A DNA stretch of 50,152 nucleotides from an uncultured Clostridium sp. (GTDB lineage: Bacteria; Bacillota; Clostridia; Clostridiales; Clostridiaceae): contig UQQU01000014.1 in assembly GCA_900543325.1 (NCBI GenBank), forward strand, positions 1-50,152. Reading direction: 5' to 3'. Position numbers and translations under genes: made by a program. Each line of letters begins with the position of its first letter. Within the stretch, counting starts at the first letter, position 1. This document shows, in pieces, positions 26,672 to 35,732 of this stretch. Below the pieces are notes generated by a model. The model was not told the origin of the DNA and made no database searches. It saw nothing but the letters and a program-made list of their open reading frames with translations.

Positions 26672-29035
26672 TTAAGCAAAGCCAAGTAATGTTCCTATAG
26701 TATGTATTACAAATGATACAAACCAAGCTATACAACATTGCATTAAAACTATGCCTAGTGCAGCCTTTTTAGAACCAAGCTCTCTTTTTATGCAAGCTAT
26801 TGCAGCAATACAAGGAGTATATAATAATGTAAATATTAAAAAGACAAATGCAGTAAAAGGTGTAAATAAGGTAGAGAGTGCAGATGTATTTCCACCTAAT
26901 AATACAGTTAATGTACTTACTACACTTTCCTTAGCAGTAAATCCAGTAATTAAGGCTGTTGATATTCTCCAATCGCCAAAGCCTAATGGAGTAAATAAAG
27001 GAGATATTAAACCGCCTAGTATAGCTAATAAACTAAATTTAGAATCACTTACCACATTAAGTCTTGTATCAAATGTTTGCATAAACCAGATAATAATAGT
27101 TGCTACAAAAATAATAGTAAAGGCCTTTGTTATGAAGTCTTTAGCCTTACTCCAAATTAACTGACAAACACTTTGAGGACTAGGAAATCTATAGTTAGGT
27201 AACTCCATTACAAAAGGTATTGGCTTACCTTTAAAGGTACTATTTTTTAAAAGTAAAGAAAATAATATTCCAACAATAATTCCAGAAAAATATAAAATTA
27301 CCATAACTAATGCAGGATGTTTTGGGAAAAAGGCAGCAGTAAATAATGCATAAATTGGTAGTTTAGCTGAACAACTCATAAAAGGAATTAATAACATTGT
27401 CATTTTACGATCTCTTTCTGAAGAAAGTGTTCTAGTTGACATAATTGCAGGAACAGAGCAACCAAAACCAATTAAAAGAGGAACAAAGCTTCTACCGGAA
27501 AGTCCAATTTTTCTAAGCATCTTATCCATAACAAAAGCAATCCTTGCCATATATCCACTATCCTCTAATACAGATAAGAAGAAGAATAACACTACTATGA
27601 TTGGCAAAAAGCTAAGTACACTTCCAACCCCATCAAAAATACCATCAATTACGAGAGATTTTACTATTGGATTAAGACCATAAGCAGTTAGTCCTTTATC
27701 ACAAACTTCAGTGAACCATGATATGGCCATGGATAACCAATCAGATAATGTAGCACCAATAACATTAAAGGTTAGCCAAAATACAAGAGCCATAATAGCT
27801 ACGAAAGAAGGAATAGCAGTAAACTTTCCAGTAAGTATATTATCAATTTTTACACTACGTATGTGTGATTTGCTTTCTAATGGTTTTATAACTGTATTAC
27901 TACACACATTGCTAATGAAAGTAAATCTCATATCAGCAAGAGAAGCTTGTCTGTCTTTACCAGTTTCATTTTCCATTTCTATTATAATATGTTCTAGTAA
28001 TTGCTTTTCATTTTCATCTAATTTAAGTTTATTTAAAATAATAGAATCACCTTCAACTAATTTTGTAGCTGCGAATCTTGCTGGAATTTTTGCATTATTA
28101 GCATGATCTTCAATTAAATGAAGTATTGCATGAATACATCTGTGAATGGCAGCTTGCTCATCAGAAGCATTTTCATCACAAAAATCTAATCTTCCAGGGC
28201 ACTCGTCAAATCTAGCAACGTGAATAGCATGTTCAATAAGTTCATCAATTCCCATATTTTTAGAAGCTGATATAGGTACAACAGGAATACCTAATAATTC
28301 TTCTAGTAAATTAACTTTAATAGTTCCACCATTTTCTTGAACTTCATCCATCATATTTAGTGCAAGAACTATAGGTAGGTCCATTTCTATAAGTTGCATT
28401 GTTAAATATAAATTACGCTCAATATTAGTTGCATCAACAATATTTATTATTCCTCTAGGATTAGAATCAATAATAAAATCTCTAGTTACTATTTCTTCAT
28501 TAGTATATGGTGAAAGAGAGTATATTCCAGGAAGATCTGTAACTGTAGCCTCAGGATGATTTTTAATTACTCCATCTTTTCTATCTACTGTTACACCAGG
28601 AAAGTTTCCAACATGTTGATTGCTACCTGTTAATTGATTAAATAGTGTGGTTTTTCCACAATTTTGATTACCAATTAATCCAAAGGTTAAAGGAGAACCA
28701 GCAGATAATTCATTCCCCTTTTTATGAACATGATAAATCCCCATTTCTCCTACTTGTGGATGGGGTATATCATTGATTCTTTCTTTGTAATTTTTAACAT
28801 ATTTTTTATCAGTAACATCTTTAATTTCTATTTTTGCAGCATCAGCAATTCTTAGTGTAAGTTCATATCCACGTACACATAATTCAATTGGATCACCCAT
28901 AGGAGCAACTTTAATAAGGGTGACTTGTGTATTAGGGGTAAGACCCATGTCCAAAAAGTGGTTTCTTAATGCACCGGTACCACCTACACTTACAATTGTT
29001 GCACTTTTTCCTACTTCTAATTCATCTAAGGTCAT
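26672..29035 (-). CDS. feoB: Ferrous iron transporter with FeoA fused to FeoB
   Basis: 787 aa. An N-terminal FeoA SH3-like domain occupies about 1-75 (LDMGLTPNTQVTLIKVAPMG). The FeoB G protein follows: G1 GNQNCGKT at 122-129, G2 at T149, G3 DLPG at 167-170, G4 NMMD at 227-230. The helical GDI region then leads to a multi-helix membrane domain with the GFGCSVPAIMSTRTL Cys motif. It imports Fe(II) at the cytoplasmic membrane. FeoA and FeoB are usually separate genes; fusion is known in some anaerobes. ATG follows GGATGGTGG. No FeoC-like gene and no obvious Fur box seen. Confidence 0.95.
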   Translation of the reverse strand: MTLDELEVGKSATIVSVGGTGALRNHFLDMGLTPNTQVTLIKVAPMGDPIELCVRGYELTLRIADAAKIEIKDVTDKKYVKNYKERINDIPHPQVGEMGIYHVHKKGNELSAGSPLTFGLIGNQNCGKTTLFNQLTGSNQHVGNFPGVTVDRKDGVIKNHPEATVTDLPGIYSLSPYTNEEIVTRDFIIDSNPRGIINIVDATNIERNLYLTMQLIEMDLPIVLALNMMDEVQENGGTIKVNLLEELLGIPVVPISASKNMGIDELIEHAIHVARFDECPGRLDFCDENASDEQAAIHRCIHAILHLIEDHANNAKIPARFAATKLVEGDSIILNKLKLDENEKQLLEHIIIEMENETGKDRQASLADMRFTFISNVCSNTVIKPLESKSHIRSVKIDNILTGKFTAIPSFVAIMALVFWLTFNVIGATLSDWLSMAISWFTEVCDKGLTAYGLNPIVKSLVIDGIFDGVGSVLSFLPIIVVLFFFLSVLEDSGYMARIAFVMDKMLRKIGLSGRSFVPLLIGFGCSVPAIMSTRTLSSERDRKMTMLLIPFMSCSAKLPIYALFTAAFFPKHPALVMVILYFSGIIVGILFSLLLKNSTFKGKPIPFVMELPNYRFPSPQSVCQLIWSKAKDFITKAFTIIFVATIIIWFMQTFDTRLNVVSDSKFSLLAILGGLISPLFTPLGFGDWRISTALITGFTAKESVVSTLTVLLGGNTSALSTLFTPFTAFVFLIFTLLYTPCIAAIACIKRELGSKKAALGIVLMQCCIAWFVSFVIHTIGTLLGFA

Positions 29036-29248
29036 TTAAAATCCACCATCCTTTTTTATTGCTTTATTACTACAATATTTATTCATAATATATAAATAAC
29101 TTGCTAAAAATTTAAAATAATAATGAAAGTAAACAATTAACTTTCCTACAGATAAAAATATTGCTATAATTTTAGTAAGAGCATATGGTAAGTTTGATAT
29201 AATCTTAATAGGAAATAAAGTAAATAACATAAAAGGAGCACTATTAAA

Positions 29249-30178
29249 ATGGGATTATTTGATATTTTTAATAAAAATAAAGGTAAAAAAGAACCTAAAG
29301 TAGAAGAATGTTTTAGCCAAACTGGAGATTTATTAGGGGAAATAATTGATTTAGCATCAAGATATACTATTGAGGATAATTTATTAGATAAATATAGTAA
29401 TGATGGTACAGAAATAACTATTATTAATAAAGTAAGAGAAGAATTAGAATCAGTATTATTAGATTTAGGAAAATCATTAGATGAGTATTATAATAATGAA
29501 TATACTACTGTAAAAGATACAAAAAAGGAAAATAATAATTTTTCCTATTCCTTAGACGCATTAGTAGTACTTTTCAATAATTCTCTTGATTTATATTCAG
29601 AAAATGAGGAAGTAAGAGATAATCTTAATTTTTGTTATAAAGTATGTAATGGTGAATTAGCTAAGGTGAAAGAAATTCTTATGGATGATAAAGCTATTGA
29701 AGATTTTACTGGAATTAAGCCAGTAGTAGTAGAAGAAATTGAAGAAGTCATAGAGGAAACTTCTAATAATGAAGAGGTAGCTGTTGAGAAGATTTCTAAA
29801 GAGGAAGCTACTGCAGTCATTGAAGATGATGTTGATAGTGATGTTGATGGAGATATAATAGTAAATACAGATAAAATGAAAATTTATTTTATCAGAATAA
29901 GTCGTAATGAAGAAGATGAAATAAGTTTAAATTTATGTATTGAAAATAAGTTAGATAAAGATGTTATAATTGAAAGTAAGGATGTATCTGTAGATGGAAT
30001 TATAACAGTACCAAGTTTTAGTTGTAGTATTTCAGCAAAATCTAGAGTTTATGATAAGATGGTTTTTGAGAATAGTATACAACAATTAGTAAATCTTAAG
30101 GGCACTTTTTATATGATAGATGGTGATTCAACTAAAGTTATTGATGAATGTATAGTTTCTATGTTTAAAGAAGATTAA
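29249..30178 (+). CDS. Hypothetical acidic protein, 309 aa
   Basis: ATG after AAAAGGAGC. It starts MGLFDIFNKNKGKKEPK, a common start of cytoplasmic proteins of unknown function. It then has a helical domain (about 25-150), a very acidic Val/Glu linker (about 160-200) and a beta-rich C-terminal domain (about 208-309). No signal peptide or membrane segment. No family recognised. Monocistronic, ended by the hairpin at 30191-30234. Confidence 0.7.
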   Translation: MGLFDIFNKNKGKKEPKVEECFSQTGDLLGEIIDLASRYTIEDNLLDKYSNDGTEITIINKVREELESVLLDLGKSLDEYYNNEYTTVKDTKKENNNFSYSLDALVVLFNNSLDLYSENEEVRDNLNFCYKVCNGELAKVKEILMDDKAIEDFTGIKPVVVEEIEEVIEETSNNEEVAVEKISKEEATAVIEDDVDSDVDGDIIVNTDKMKIYFIRISRNEEDEISLNLCIENKLDKDVIIESKDVSVDGIITVPSFSCSISAKSRVYDKMVFENSIQQLVNLKGTFYMIDGDSTKVIDECIVSMFKED

Positions 30179-30190
30179 TAAAATAATGTG

Positions 30191-30234
30191 AAAAAAGAGA
30201 GTCTTATAGAATATTTTCTATGGCTCTTTTTCTT
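30191..30234 (+). terminator. Imperfect terminator hairpin
   Basis: Outer AAAAAGAG / CTCTTTTT with inner ATAGAA / TTCTAT, ending in a T run. Confidence 0.65.
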
Positions 30235-30339
30235 ATATTAAATTTGCTATGTACATTTCAAATTATATAAAGGTATTAGAATTTAATTGAATATATATGA
30301 ATATAATAAATTATTAAATAATGTATTTAAGGAGATTAT

Positions 30340-30636
30340 ATGAAAAGCACTGTTAGAGTTACTAAATGGGTTGCGGGGGGGCTTGAAGCTTTACTTGGAA
30401 TTCCAGTGTTAGGAGCAAGCATAATAATAGGATTAGTATGGACTCCATTAGCAATTATGTTAGTATTTCATATTGTTAATTTAGTACTTTCAAAGAATGA
30501 GGATTTACCTGTTGCAGGAAGTATTTTGGGGATAGTAGGTAATGCTATTGGATGGATACCTTTTGTTGGTATGATAATGCATATTTTAACAGCTATATTT
30601 GTAATGGTGGAAGCCTATAAAACTAAAGTGGAATAA
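30340..30636 (+). CDS. Small membrane protein, 98 aa
   Basis: ATG after AAGGAGATTAT. Hydrophobic stretches at about 11-51 and 58-90, the latter rich in Gly (SILGIVGNAIGWIPFVGMIM), suggest three to four short membrane helices with a small loop KNEDLP. The Gly-rich repeats resemble small integral membrane proteins of unknown function in Firmicutes. No specific family named. Confidence 0.7.
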   Translation: MKSTVRVTKWVAGGLEALLGIPVLGASIIIGLVWTPLAIMLVFHIVNLVLSKNEDLPVAGSILGIVGNAIGWIPFVGMIMHILTAIFVMVEAYKTKVE

Positions 30637-30686
30637 TATACAAATTATAGATGTAATATATAACATAAATAATATAAAATTTATAC

Positions 30687-30727
30687 AAAAATTAAGGGGA
30701 TGCATATAGTATCCTCTTAATTTTTTT
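30687..30727. terminator. Bidirectional terminator overlapping the 3' end of the Mbeg1-like gene
   Basis: 14-bp arms AAAAATTAAGGGGA / TCCTCTTAATTTTT (one G-T pair) between convergent genes. The right arm contains the minus-strand stop codon. Confidence 0.8.
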
Positions 30728-31871
30728 CTTTATTTGATAAATTTGATATGAAATTCTTATTAGGGGAGGATATATCCTTTTTATTAGTATGAGTAAGAGT
30801 TTTAATGTAAAGTACTGAAAGCTCTTTAATTAACTCAATAATCGTGGATTTTACTTCATCATCCATATTTTTTATTGAATCTAAAATAATAGGAATACTT
30901 TTTTTCCAATTCTGAAATATTTCAATGAAATTTTTAATATTTGTAGATTCTAAAATGTTAAATAAGGTTTCTATAAATAACTTACGTTCTTCATTAGATA
31001 GATTGCTTAACCAATTATGTAAAGTTTCATTAGTATATTGAGAACTATGAGAAATTTTTTTTAAATAAATAAAATCAGAATTCATTATTTCCCAGGAAAA
31101 GGGATTGTGCTGCCTTAAGCCACCAAACTTATTGCTTTTTACTACATGATAATCCTCATGGTTTTCAAGAAGCATTCCTATAAAGGAGGCATGAGGTAAA
31201 GTTTTATGTATTTTATCTTTTATTTTAGAAAAGGAATCACTTTTTATTATTTCTTCTCTAAATCCAGGACCATCATGGCTGAATATCTTTATTATACGAG
31301 GAGAAACTCTATAATTACAGTTCATAGATGCATAAACAGCAATATTTCCACCCTTAGAATGACCTCCAACATAAAGGCTATGAGGAATTAATTTTGCAAT
31401 TGTATTTAAATATTGAACTCCTTCTATTTGAGAAGGAATAGCTTTAGTAAATGCCATATTAAAGTCTTCTTTCCAACCTATAAGACTATAATCTGTTCCT
31501 CGAAATGCTACATATGCATATGTATTATTTAAAATAAATGTTGTTGCAGAAAATTGTTTTTCTGAACTAGAATCAGTTTTTGAAATATGATAATTAATTC
31601 GTATATCTCTAAATCTAGGACTTGCAGCAAGATAAAAAAGTAATTGTTTAGTAGGTTGATGATAAGGAACTTTATCAAACATTTTAGAAAATAATTCTGA
31701 TTTTAATAAATCTTTAAATTTTACAGGTTCTCTATTTGAATTTATGGATCCAACTAAGTTATCAAGTAGTATATTGCTAATTTGGGATAGTATTAATGAA
31801 TCTACAGCATTAAATTCTTTTTCGTTTAAAGTAGCAAGTTCTTTTTCTGCATAATTAATGATATTTTCCAT
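30717..31871 (-). CDS. Mbeg1-like (DUF2974) alpha/beta-hydrolase-fold protein
   Basis: 384 aa from the ATG at 31871. A TTG four codons upstream coincides with the TTGGAG ribosome site and is rejected. The nucleophile elbow GGHSKGGN places Ser at residue 172 of this start, and the lipase-3-like AFRGTD lies about 45 residues earlier. An Asp after FSHDGPG and a later His could complete the triad. Helical, Lys/Ser-rich C-terminal part. No signal peptide, so a cytoplasmic lipase or esterase is likely. Stands alone. Confidence 0.85.
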   Translation of the reverse strand: MENIINYAEKELATLNEKEFNAVDSLILSQISNILLDNLVGSINSNREPVKFKDLLKSELFSKMFDKVPYHQPTKQLLFYLAASPRFRDIRINYHISKTDSSSEKQFSATTFILNNTYAYVAFRGTDYSLIGWKEDFNMAFTKAIPSQIEGVQYLNTIAKLIPHSLYVGGHSKGGNIAVYASMNCNYRVSPRIIKIFSHDGPGFREEIIKSDSFSKIKDKIHKTLPHASFIGMLLENHEDYHVVKSNKFGGLRQHNPFSWEIMNSDFIYLKKISHSSQYTNETLHNWLSNLSNEERKLFIETLFNILESTNIKNFIEIFQNWKKSIPIILDSIKNMDDEVKSTIIELIKELSVLYIKTLTHTNKKDISSPNKNFISNLSNKEKN

Positions 31872-32024
31872 AGTAAACTCCAATTATAAAATATATTATA
31901 TAAAATAAAAATCTTATTAATTATTGTTTTCTCTCAAATAATAAGAAAGATACATTAAATTAGTATATAATTAATCTTGTACATATTTATATCTGAAATT
32001 TTTAATAAGAAATGAGGGAGAATT

Positions 32025-32114
32025 GTGAAGATAACATTAGAAAAGAAAGAAAATTATAAATATAACAGGTATAGATATAGCAAATATAGATATAGCAAAT
32101 ATAGATATAGTTAA
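32025..32114 (+). CDS. Putative 29-aa Tyr/Arg-repeat peptide
   Basis: A GTG preceded by GAGGGAGAATT opens a frame MKITLEKKENYKYN followed by tandem RYRYSKY units and a stop. The coding DNA is a 15-bp direct repeat (TATAGATATAGCAAA, two full copies plus a partial copy, 32070-32111). The net charge is strongly positive. It ends 57 bases before the nitroreductase start and could be a leader peptide, a small secreted or antimicrobial-like peptide, or chance. The frame and ribosome site are seen; expression is unproven. Confidence 0.4.
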   Translation: MKITLEKKENYKYNRYRYSKYRYSKYRYS

Positions 32115-32171
32115 AAGAAGAAAATAAAAATAGCTTTGTAATAATAAGAGGAGCTTTAAGGAAGGTAACAG

Positions 32172-32810
32172 ATGAAAAATTTAGAGTTTATTTATAATAG
32201 AAAAAGTGTTAGAAAATTTAAAGATAATGAAGTGCCAAGAGAAGATATTATAAAAATGCTTGATGCTGCAATACATGCACCATCTCCAAAAAATCAACAA
32301 ACATGGCATTTTGTTGTAATACAAAATAAGGAATTAATAAATAAAATAGGCCATATAGTAGAAAAAAATCATACTAATTTAGCAGAAATGGCTAAAGTAG
32401 AAAAGCAAAGAAAGTTAATGATGACTTTATTACCGTATTATACATGTTTTAAAAATGCACCTGTATTAGTTGTAGTATATTCAAAGGAATATTATATGAT
32501 AGAGGAAACAATACTTAGAGATAATAATGCAAGTGAAGAAGTATTAAATGAGTTAAGATTTCCTAATTCAGCAGCTCAAGGGGTAGGAGCTGCTATAGAA
32601 AACTTTTTATTAGCAGCAACAGAACTTGGATATGGAACTTGTTATATGACAGGACCAACTCACTCTAAGGTTGAAATTGAAGAGCTTATTAATTTTGAAA
32701 AGGATGAATATAAGTTAATGGCAATGATTTCTCTTGGAGTTGCAGAAGAAGATACACCAAACTCACCACTACGTAAGCCTTTAGATGAGGTAGTTACTTT
32801 TATTGATTAA
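32172..32810 (+). CDS. Nitroreductase family protein
   Basis: 212 aa. RKSVRKFKDNEVPREDI at the N-terminus and HAPSPKNQQTWHFVVI form the FMN site. The middle GAAIENFLLAATELGYGTCY and the C-terminal MISLGVAEE are typical. FMN-dependent NAD(P)H oxidoreductase, cytoplasmic; the substrate is unknown. The ATG follows GGAAGGTAACAG. It may be co-transcribed with the small Tyr/Arg peptide upstream. It is ended by the large palindrome at 32831-32895. Confidence 0.92.
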   Translation: MKNLEFIYNRKSVRKFKDNEVPREDIIKMLDAAIHAPSPKNQQTWHFVVIQNKELINKIGHIVEKNHTNLAEMAKVEKQRKLMMTLLPYYTCFKNAPVLVVVYSKEYYMIEETILRDNNASEEVLNELRFPNSAAQGVGAAIENFLLAATELGYGTCYMTGPTHSKVEIEELINFEKDEYKLMAMISLGVAEEDTPNSPLRKPLDEVVTFID

Positions 32811-32830
32811 ATTATCAGCATAAAGTTTCT

Positions 32831-32895
32831 GTAAAAAAATGGGCGTTCCCCGGAGGTGCATCCATAAAATGGATGAACCTCCGGGGAACACCCAT
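32831..32895 (+). terminator. Large palindrome: inverted dimer of the dispersed element
   Basis: 26-bp arms (32839-32864 and 32870-32895; core GTTCCCCGGAGG / CCTCCGGGGAAC) with two mismatches and a TAAAA loop. The left half plus its leading GTAAAAAA matches the minus strand of 17081-17127. Here two copies face each other. Lacking a T run on the right, it may act as an RNA structure or processing site rather than a terminator. Confidence 0.75.
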
Positions 32896-32923
32896 AAAAT
32901 GGATATAGGATTTTATAATAAAA

Positions 32924-32965
32924 ATAAAGCAGTTGCAAAAGTTAGTTTTGCAGCTGCTTTATTAT
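32924..32965 (+). terminator. Terminator hairpin
   Basis: 17-bp arms ATAAAGCAGTTGCAAAA / TTTTGCAGCTGCTTTAT with one mismatch, 28 bases after the large palindrome. It probably ends the nitroreductase transcript. The rest of 32966-33106 holds only the next promoter. Confidence 0.75.
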
Positions 32966-33057
32966 AGCACTTATTATAGCAATTATGGTGATACATATTG
33001 TACTACGTCTTTTTAGGAGCAATAAAAATCTAGTTAATTAAAATTATATCCAAAATA

Positions 33058-33066
33058 TGGTATAAT
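33058..33066 (+). promoter_or_regulatory. Extended -10 element ahead of the helicase
   Basis: TGGTATAAT (TGn plus TATAAT); no clear -35. Confidence 0.45.
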
Positions 33067-33106
33067 ATAAACTGTAAAGAAAATAAAAGGGGATAAGAAA
33101 AATATA

Positions 33107-35044
33107 ATGAGGTTGAATGTTGAACAAAGAAGAATAATTGAAAATAAACCAAATGGACATGTACTAGTTAAAGGAGTTGCAGGATCGGGAAAAACTACAG
33201 TAGCAGTGCATAAAATACCATTATTATTAAAAGATTATTGCTATGAAAAAGATGATAAAGTACTTGTTATTACATATAACAAGTCATTAATTAATTATGT
33301 TAAATATATATATGAAGAAATAGAAAGGAATAAAGAAGAGGAACAATTATCATTAGGAATATATGAAAGCGGAAATAAAGATAAGCTACATATAGAAACT
33401 ATTGATAACATGATGTTTAGATATTTTGTTTCATATATTAAAAATGAAAGATTAAGAATTGCTTCTGATAAGCAAATTACAAAGGCTCTGAAAGATGCAA
33501 TTATATCAGTAAAAGAAAAATATGAAAAAGTAAATGTATTAGATCAAAAGAATTTAACATTTATTAAAGAAGAAATTGGATGGATGAAGTCCTGTAATTA
33601 TACAGATATTGAGGAATATCAAACTATTGATAGAATAGGAAGAGTATCAAATAATAATATAGAATCACCACATAAGTTAAGAAAGAATTCTCAGATAAGA
33701 CAGGCTATCTTTGAAGTTATGCTTCAATATAATGAAAATCTTAAGAAAGATAGGATGGTAGATTCACAGGATATTGCATTAATAGCATTAAAACAAGCTC
33801 AAAATCAAGTAGAAGAGAAATATACTCATATTATAGTTGATGAAACACAAGATTTAACAAGAGTACAATTAGAATTTATTAAAATATTATATATGAATAG
33901 AAATTACTCTAGTATGTTATTTGTTTCAGATACAGCACAAAGTATTTATCCAGAGGCTTGGTTAGTAAAGGGAAGAAGTTTTACAAGTATAGGTCTTGAT
34001 ATGACAGGTAAATCCACATCATTATCTAAGAGTTATAGAACAACACTTCAAATAGCATATGCAGCATATAGTCTAATTGCAGATGATAAAAATATTATTG
34101 AGGAAGATAATTTTGTAAAGCCATCATTAATTGATAAGCAAGGGGTTTACCCTGTATATAGAGGATTTAAAAATAGGATATTAGAAGCTGAATATGTTAC
34201 TGGAATAATAAAGAATGAGTTAAAAGATAGATATAATTATAAAGATATTGCAATTATAACTAGGTTTAAAAATCAATTAAAAGAAATAAAAATTTGCTTA
34301 GAGAAAAATGATATACCTTATAAAGAAATTGAAAATGATGATGAGGTAGACTTTAATGATAACTCTATTAAATTACTTACCATGCATTTGATTAAAGGGC
34401 TAGAGTTTAAAGTTGTTATGATAGTAGGGCTTAATGATAAATATATGCCTTTAAAATCCTTTGTAAATGAATTTGAAGATAGTGACTTTGCTGAATCTAT
34501 GGATAGAAAATTATTATACGTAGGAATGACTAGAGCTACAGAGCAATTATTTTTGACTAGTGATGGAAATCCTTCTAAGTTTATTAACGATATAAGCTGC
34601 AAATATTTAAGAATTAATTCAAAAAGTAACTTTAGAAAGTTACATAGGATTAATATTGACGAGTATTTATTTACTTATAAAATTGAGGACATATATAGAA
34701 ATGAAGAAATTACAAGACAATGGATTATTAATGAACTTACAAATAGATATGGTTATCCGAAAGAGTTAATAGATGTTGAAGTTAATATTAATATGGAAAC
34801 TAAGGCTGAAAGAGTAGATGTTGTTGTCTATGCTTATGAGAATAAAGATAAAGTACCTTTTATATTTATTAAAACTAATAAATTAGGAGTAGGTGCTGAA
34901 AGAGATATACTTCATATTAAAGAATACATGAGTAATTATGATACTGTTAGATATGGAATTGTTACTGATGGAGATGAGATTGTCATTATTAATAATGATT
35001 TGGAGGAGATTGACGATATTCCATGCTTTAGGAGTGTGTTGTAA
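33107..35044 (+). CDS. UvrD/Rep-type helicase with HsdR_N-like C-terminal domain
   Basis: 645 aa. Superfamily 1 motifs are Walker A GVAGSGKTT near residue 24, Walker B IIVDETQDLT near 242, KSYRTTLQIA, LTMHLIKGLEFKVVMIVG and LLYVGMTRATEQL. From about 540 the protein changes to a domain resembling the N-terminal part of type I restriction R subunits (RYGYPKELIDVEVNI, RVDVVVYAYE, YGIVTDGDEI). In that fold the PD-(D/E)xK lysine motif normally reads ExK, but here it is FIKTNK, so nuclease activity is doubtful. A stand-alone gene; DNA repair or defence role is inferred. Confidence 0.87.
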   Translation: MRLNVEQRRIIENKPNGHVLVKGVAGSGKTTVAVHKIPLLLKDYCYEKDDKVLVITYNKSLINYVKYIYEEIERNKEEEQLSLGIYESGNKDKLHIETIDNMMFRYFVSYIKNERLRIASDKQITKALKDAIISVKEKYEKVNVLDQKNLTFIKEEIGWMKSCNYTDIEEYQTIDRIGRVSNNNIESPHKLRKNSQIRQAIFEVMLQYNENLKKDRMVDSQDIALIALKQAQNQVEEKYTHIIVDETQDLTRVQLEFIKILYMNRNYSSMLFVSDTAQSIYPEAWLVKGRSFTSIGLDMTGKSTSLSKSYRTTLQIAYAAYSLIADDKNIIEEDNFVKPSLIDKQGVYPVYRGFKNRILEAEYVTGIIKNELKDRYNYKDIAIITRFKNQLKEIKICLEKNDIPYKEIENDDEVDFNDNSIKLLTMHLIKGLEFKVVMIVGLNDKYMPLKSFVNEFEDSDFAESMDRKLLYVGMTRATEQLFLTSDGNPSKFINDISCKYLRINSKSNFRKLHRINIDEYLFTYKIEDIYRNEEITRQWIINELTNRYGYPKELIDVEVNINMETKAERVDVVVYAYENKDKVPFIFIKTNKLGVGAERDILHIKEYMSNYDTVRYGIVTDGDEIVIINNDLEEIDDIPCFRSVL

Positions 35045-35070
35045 AGGAACTTTTTATTGAAAAAAGGGAA

Positions 35071-35113
35071 GAGTAGATAGATTTGTGTTTTACACAAACT
35101 TATCTACTCTCCC
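35071..35113. repeat. 43-bp palindromic repeat, left copy
   Basis: Arms GAGTAGATAGATTTGTG and CACAAACTTATCTACTC around TTTTA, then TCCC. All 43 bases recur at 42118-42160 with a single difference (T for C at position 4). The arms resemble the IS256-family terminal repeat (GTAGATAA-TTTGTGTAA). It sits between the convergent helicase and resolvase genes, and may also terminate transcription. Confidence 0.85.
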
Positions 35114-35685
35114 TGCTCTTTCAATAATTTATAATAAGTTGTTTTCTTTAACCCTAAAATTTCCATTGCTTTTATATTATTTATAGTTCTATTTTCAACT
35201 AATTTAATAACACTAGTCCACTCTTTAGGATATTCTGTTTTCTTACGTCCAAATTTAACCCCTTTTTCTAATGCTAGTTTAATTCCTTCTTTTTGTCTTT
35301 TCTCTCTTTTTTCAACTTCATCTTGGGCCATCATAGTATAAAGCTCAATTATTATATTATTAATGGTTTCTAACATCAAATTATCATTTGTATTTAATTG
35401 TGTGGTTGGGAGATTTAAAGCTACTAATCTAACATTATTTTCTTTAAAATATTGAATTTCCTTGAGAGTTAATCTTTTATTACGCCCTAATCTATCAAAT
35501 TCATGTACTACTAATGTATCACCAGCTCTAAGTGCATCTTTTAACTTAATGTATTCAGGTCTATTAAAATTTTTTCCGGTTGATTTATCACAATAAATTC
35601 TTTCACATCCATAATTTTTAAGACTTTCTATTTGCCTATCTAAATTTTGTTCAGTAGTTGAAACTCTACAGTATCCTATTAACAT
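35104..35685 (-). CDS. tnpR: Serine resolvase of the Tn3-family remnant
   Basis: 193 aa from the ATG at 35685, preceded by AAAGGAATG; upstream in-frame codons lack a ribosome site. The catalytic Ser9 lies in GYCRVSTTEQN; HEFDRLGRN carries the conserved Arg. A C-terminal helix-turn-helix ends in LGLKKTTYYKLLKE. Divergent to the transposase remnant, with res-like inverted repeats between them, the standard Tn3-family layout. It resolves cointegrates by recombining res sites. The ORF is intact although the transposase is not. Its 3' end overlaps the 43-bp repeat. Confidence 0.9.
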   Translation of the reverse strand: MLIGYCRVSTTEQNLDRQIESLKNYGCERIYCDKSTGKNFNRPEYIKLKDALRAGDTLVVHEFDRLGRNKRLTLKEIQYFKENNVRLVALNLPTTQLNTNDNLMLETINNIIIELYTMMAQDEVEKREKRQKEGIKLALEKGVKFGRKKTEYPKEWTSVIKLVENRTINNIKAMEILGLKKTTYYKLLKEQGE

Positions 35686-35732
35686 ATTTTCATTCCTTTC
35701 AATTTGATATTCATAAATATAATACACTACAA

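Noticed and set aside
29036..29230. Minus-strand hydrophobic frame just upstream of feoB
   Set aside because: It has no ribosome site (its upstream DNA is the complement of the plus-strand gene's ribosome site) and it coincides with the intergenic region between divergent genes.
32064..32115. Short regular repeats that could suggest a CRISPR array
   Set aside because: The units are contiguous 15-bp tandem copies without spacers and read in frame as a peptide; no cas genes are near.
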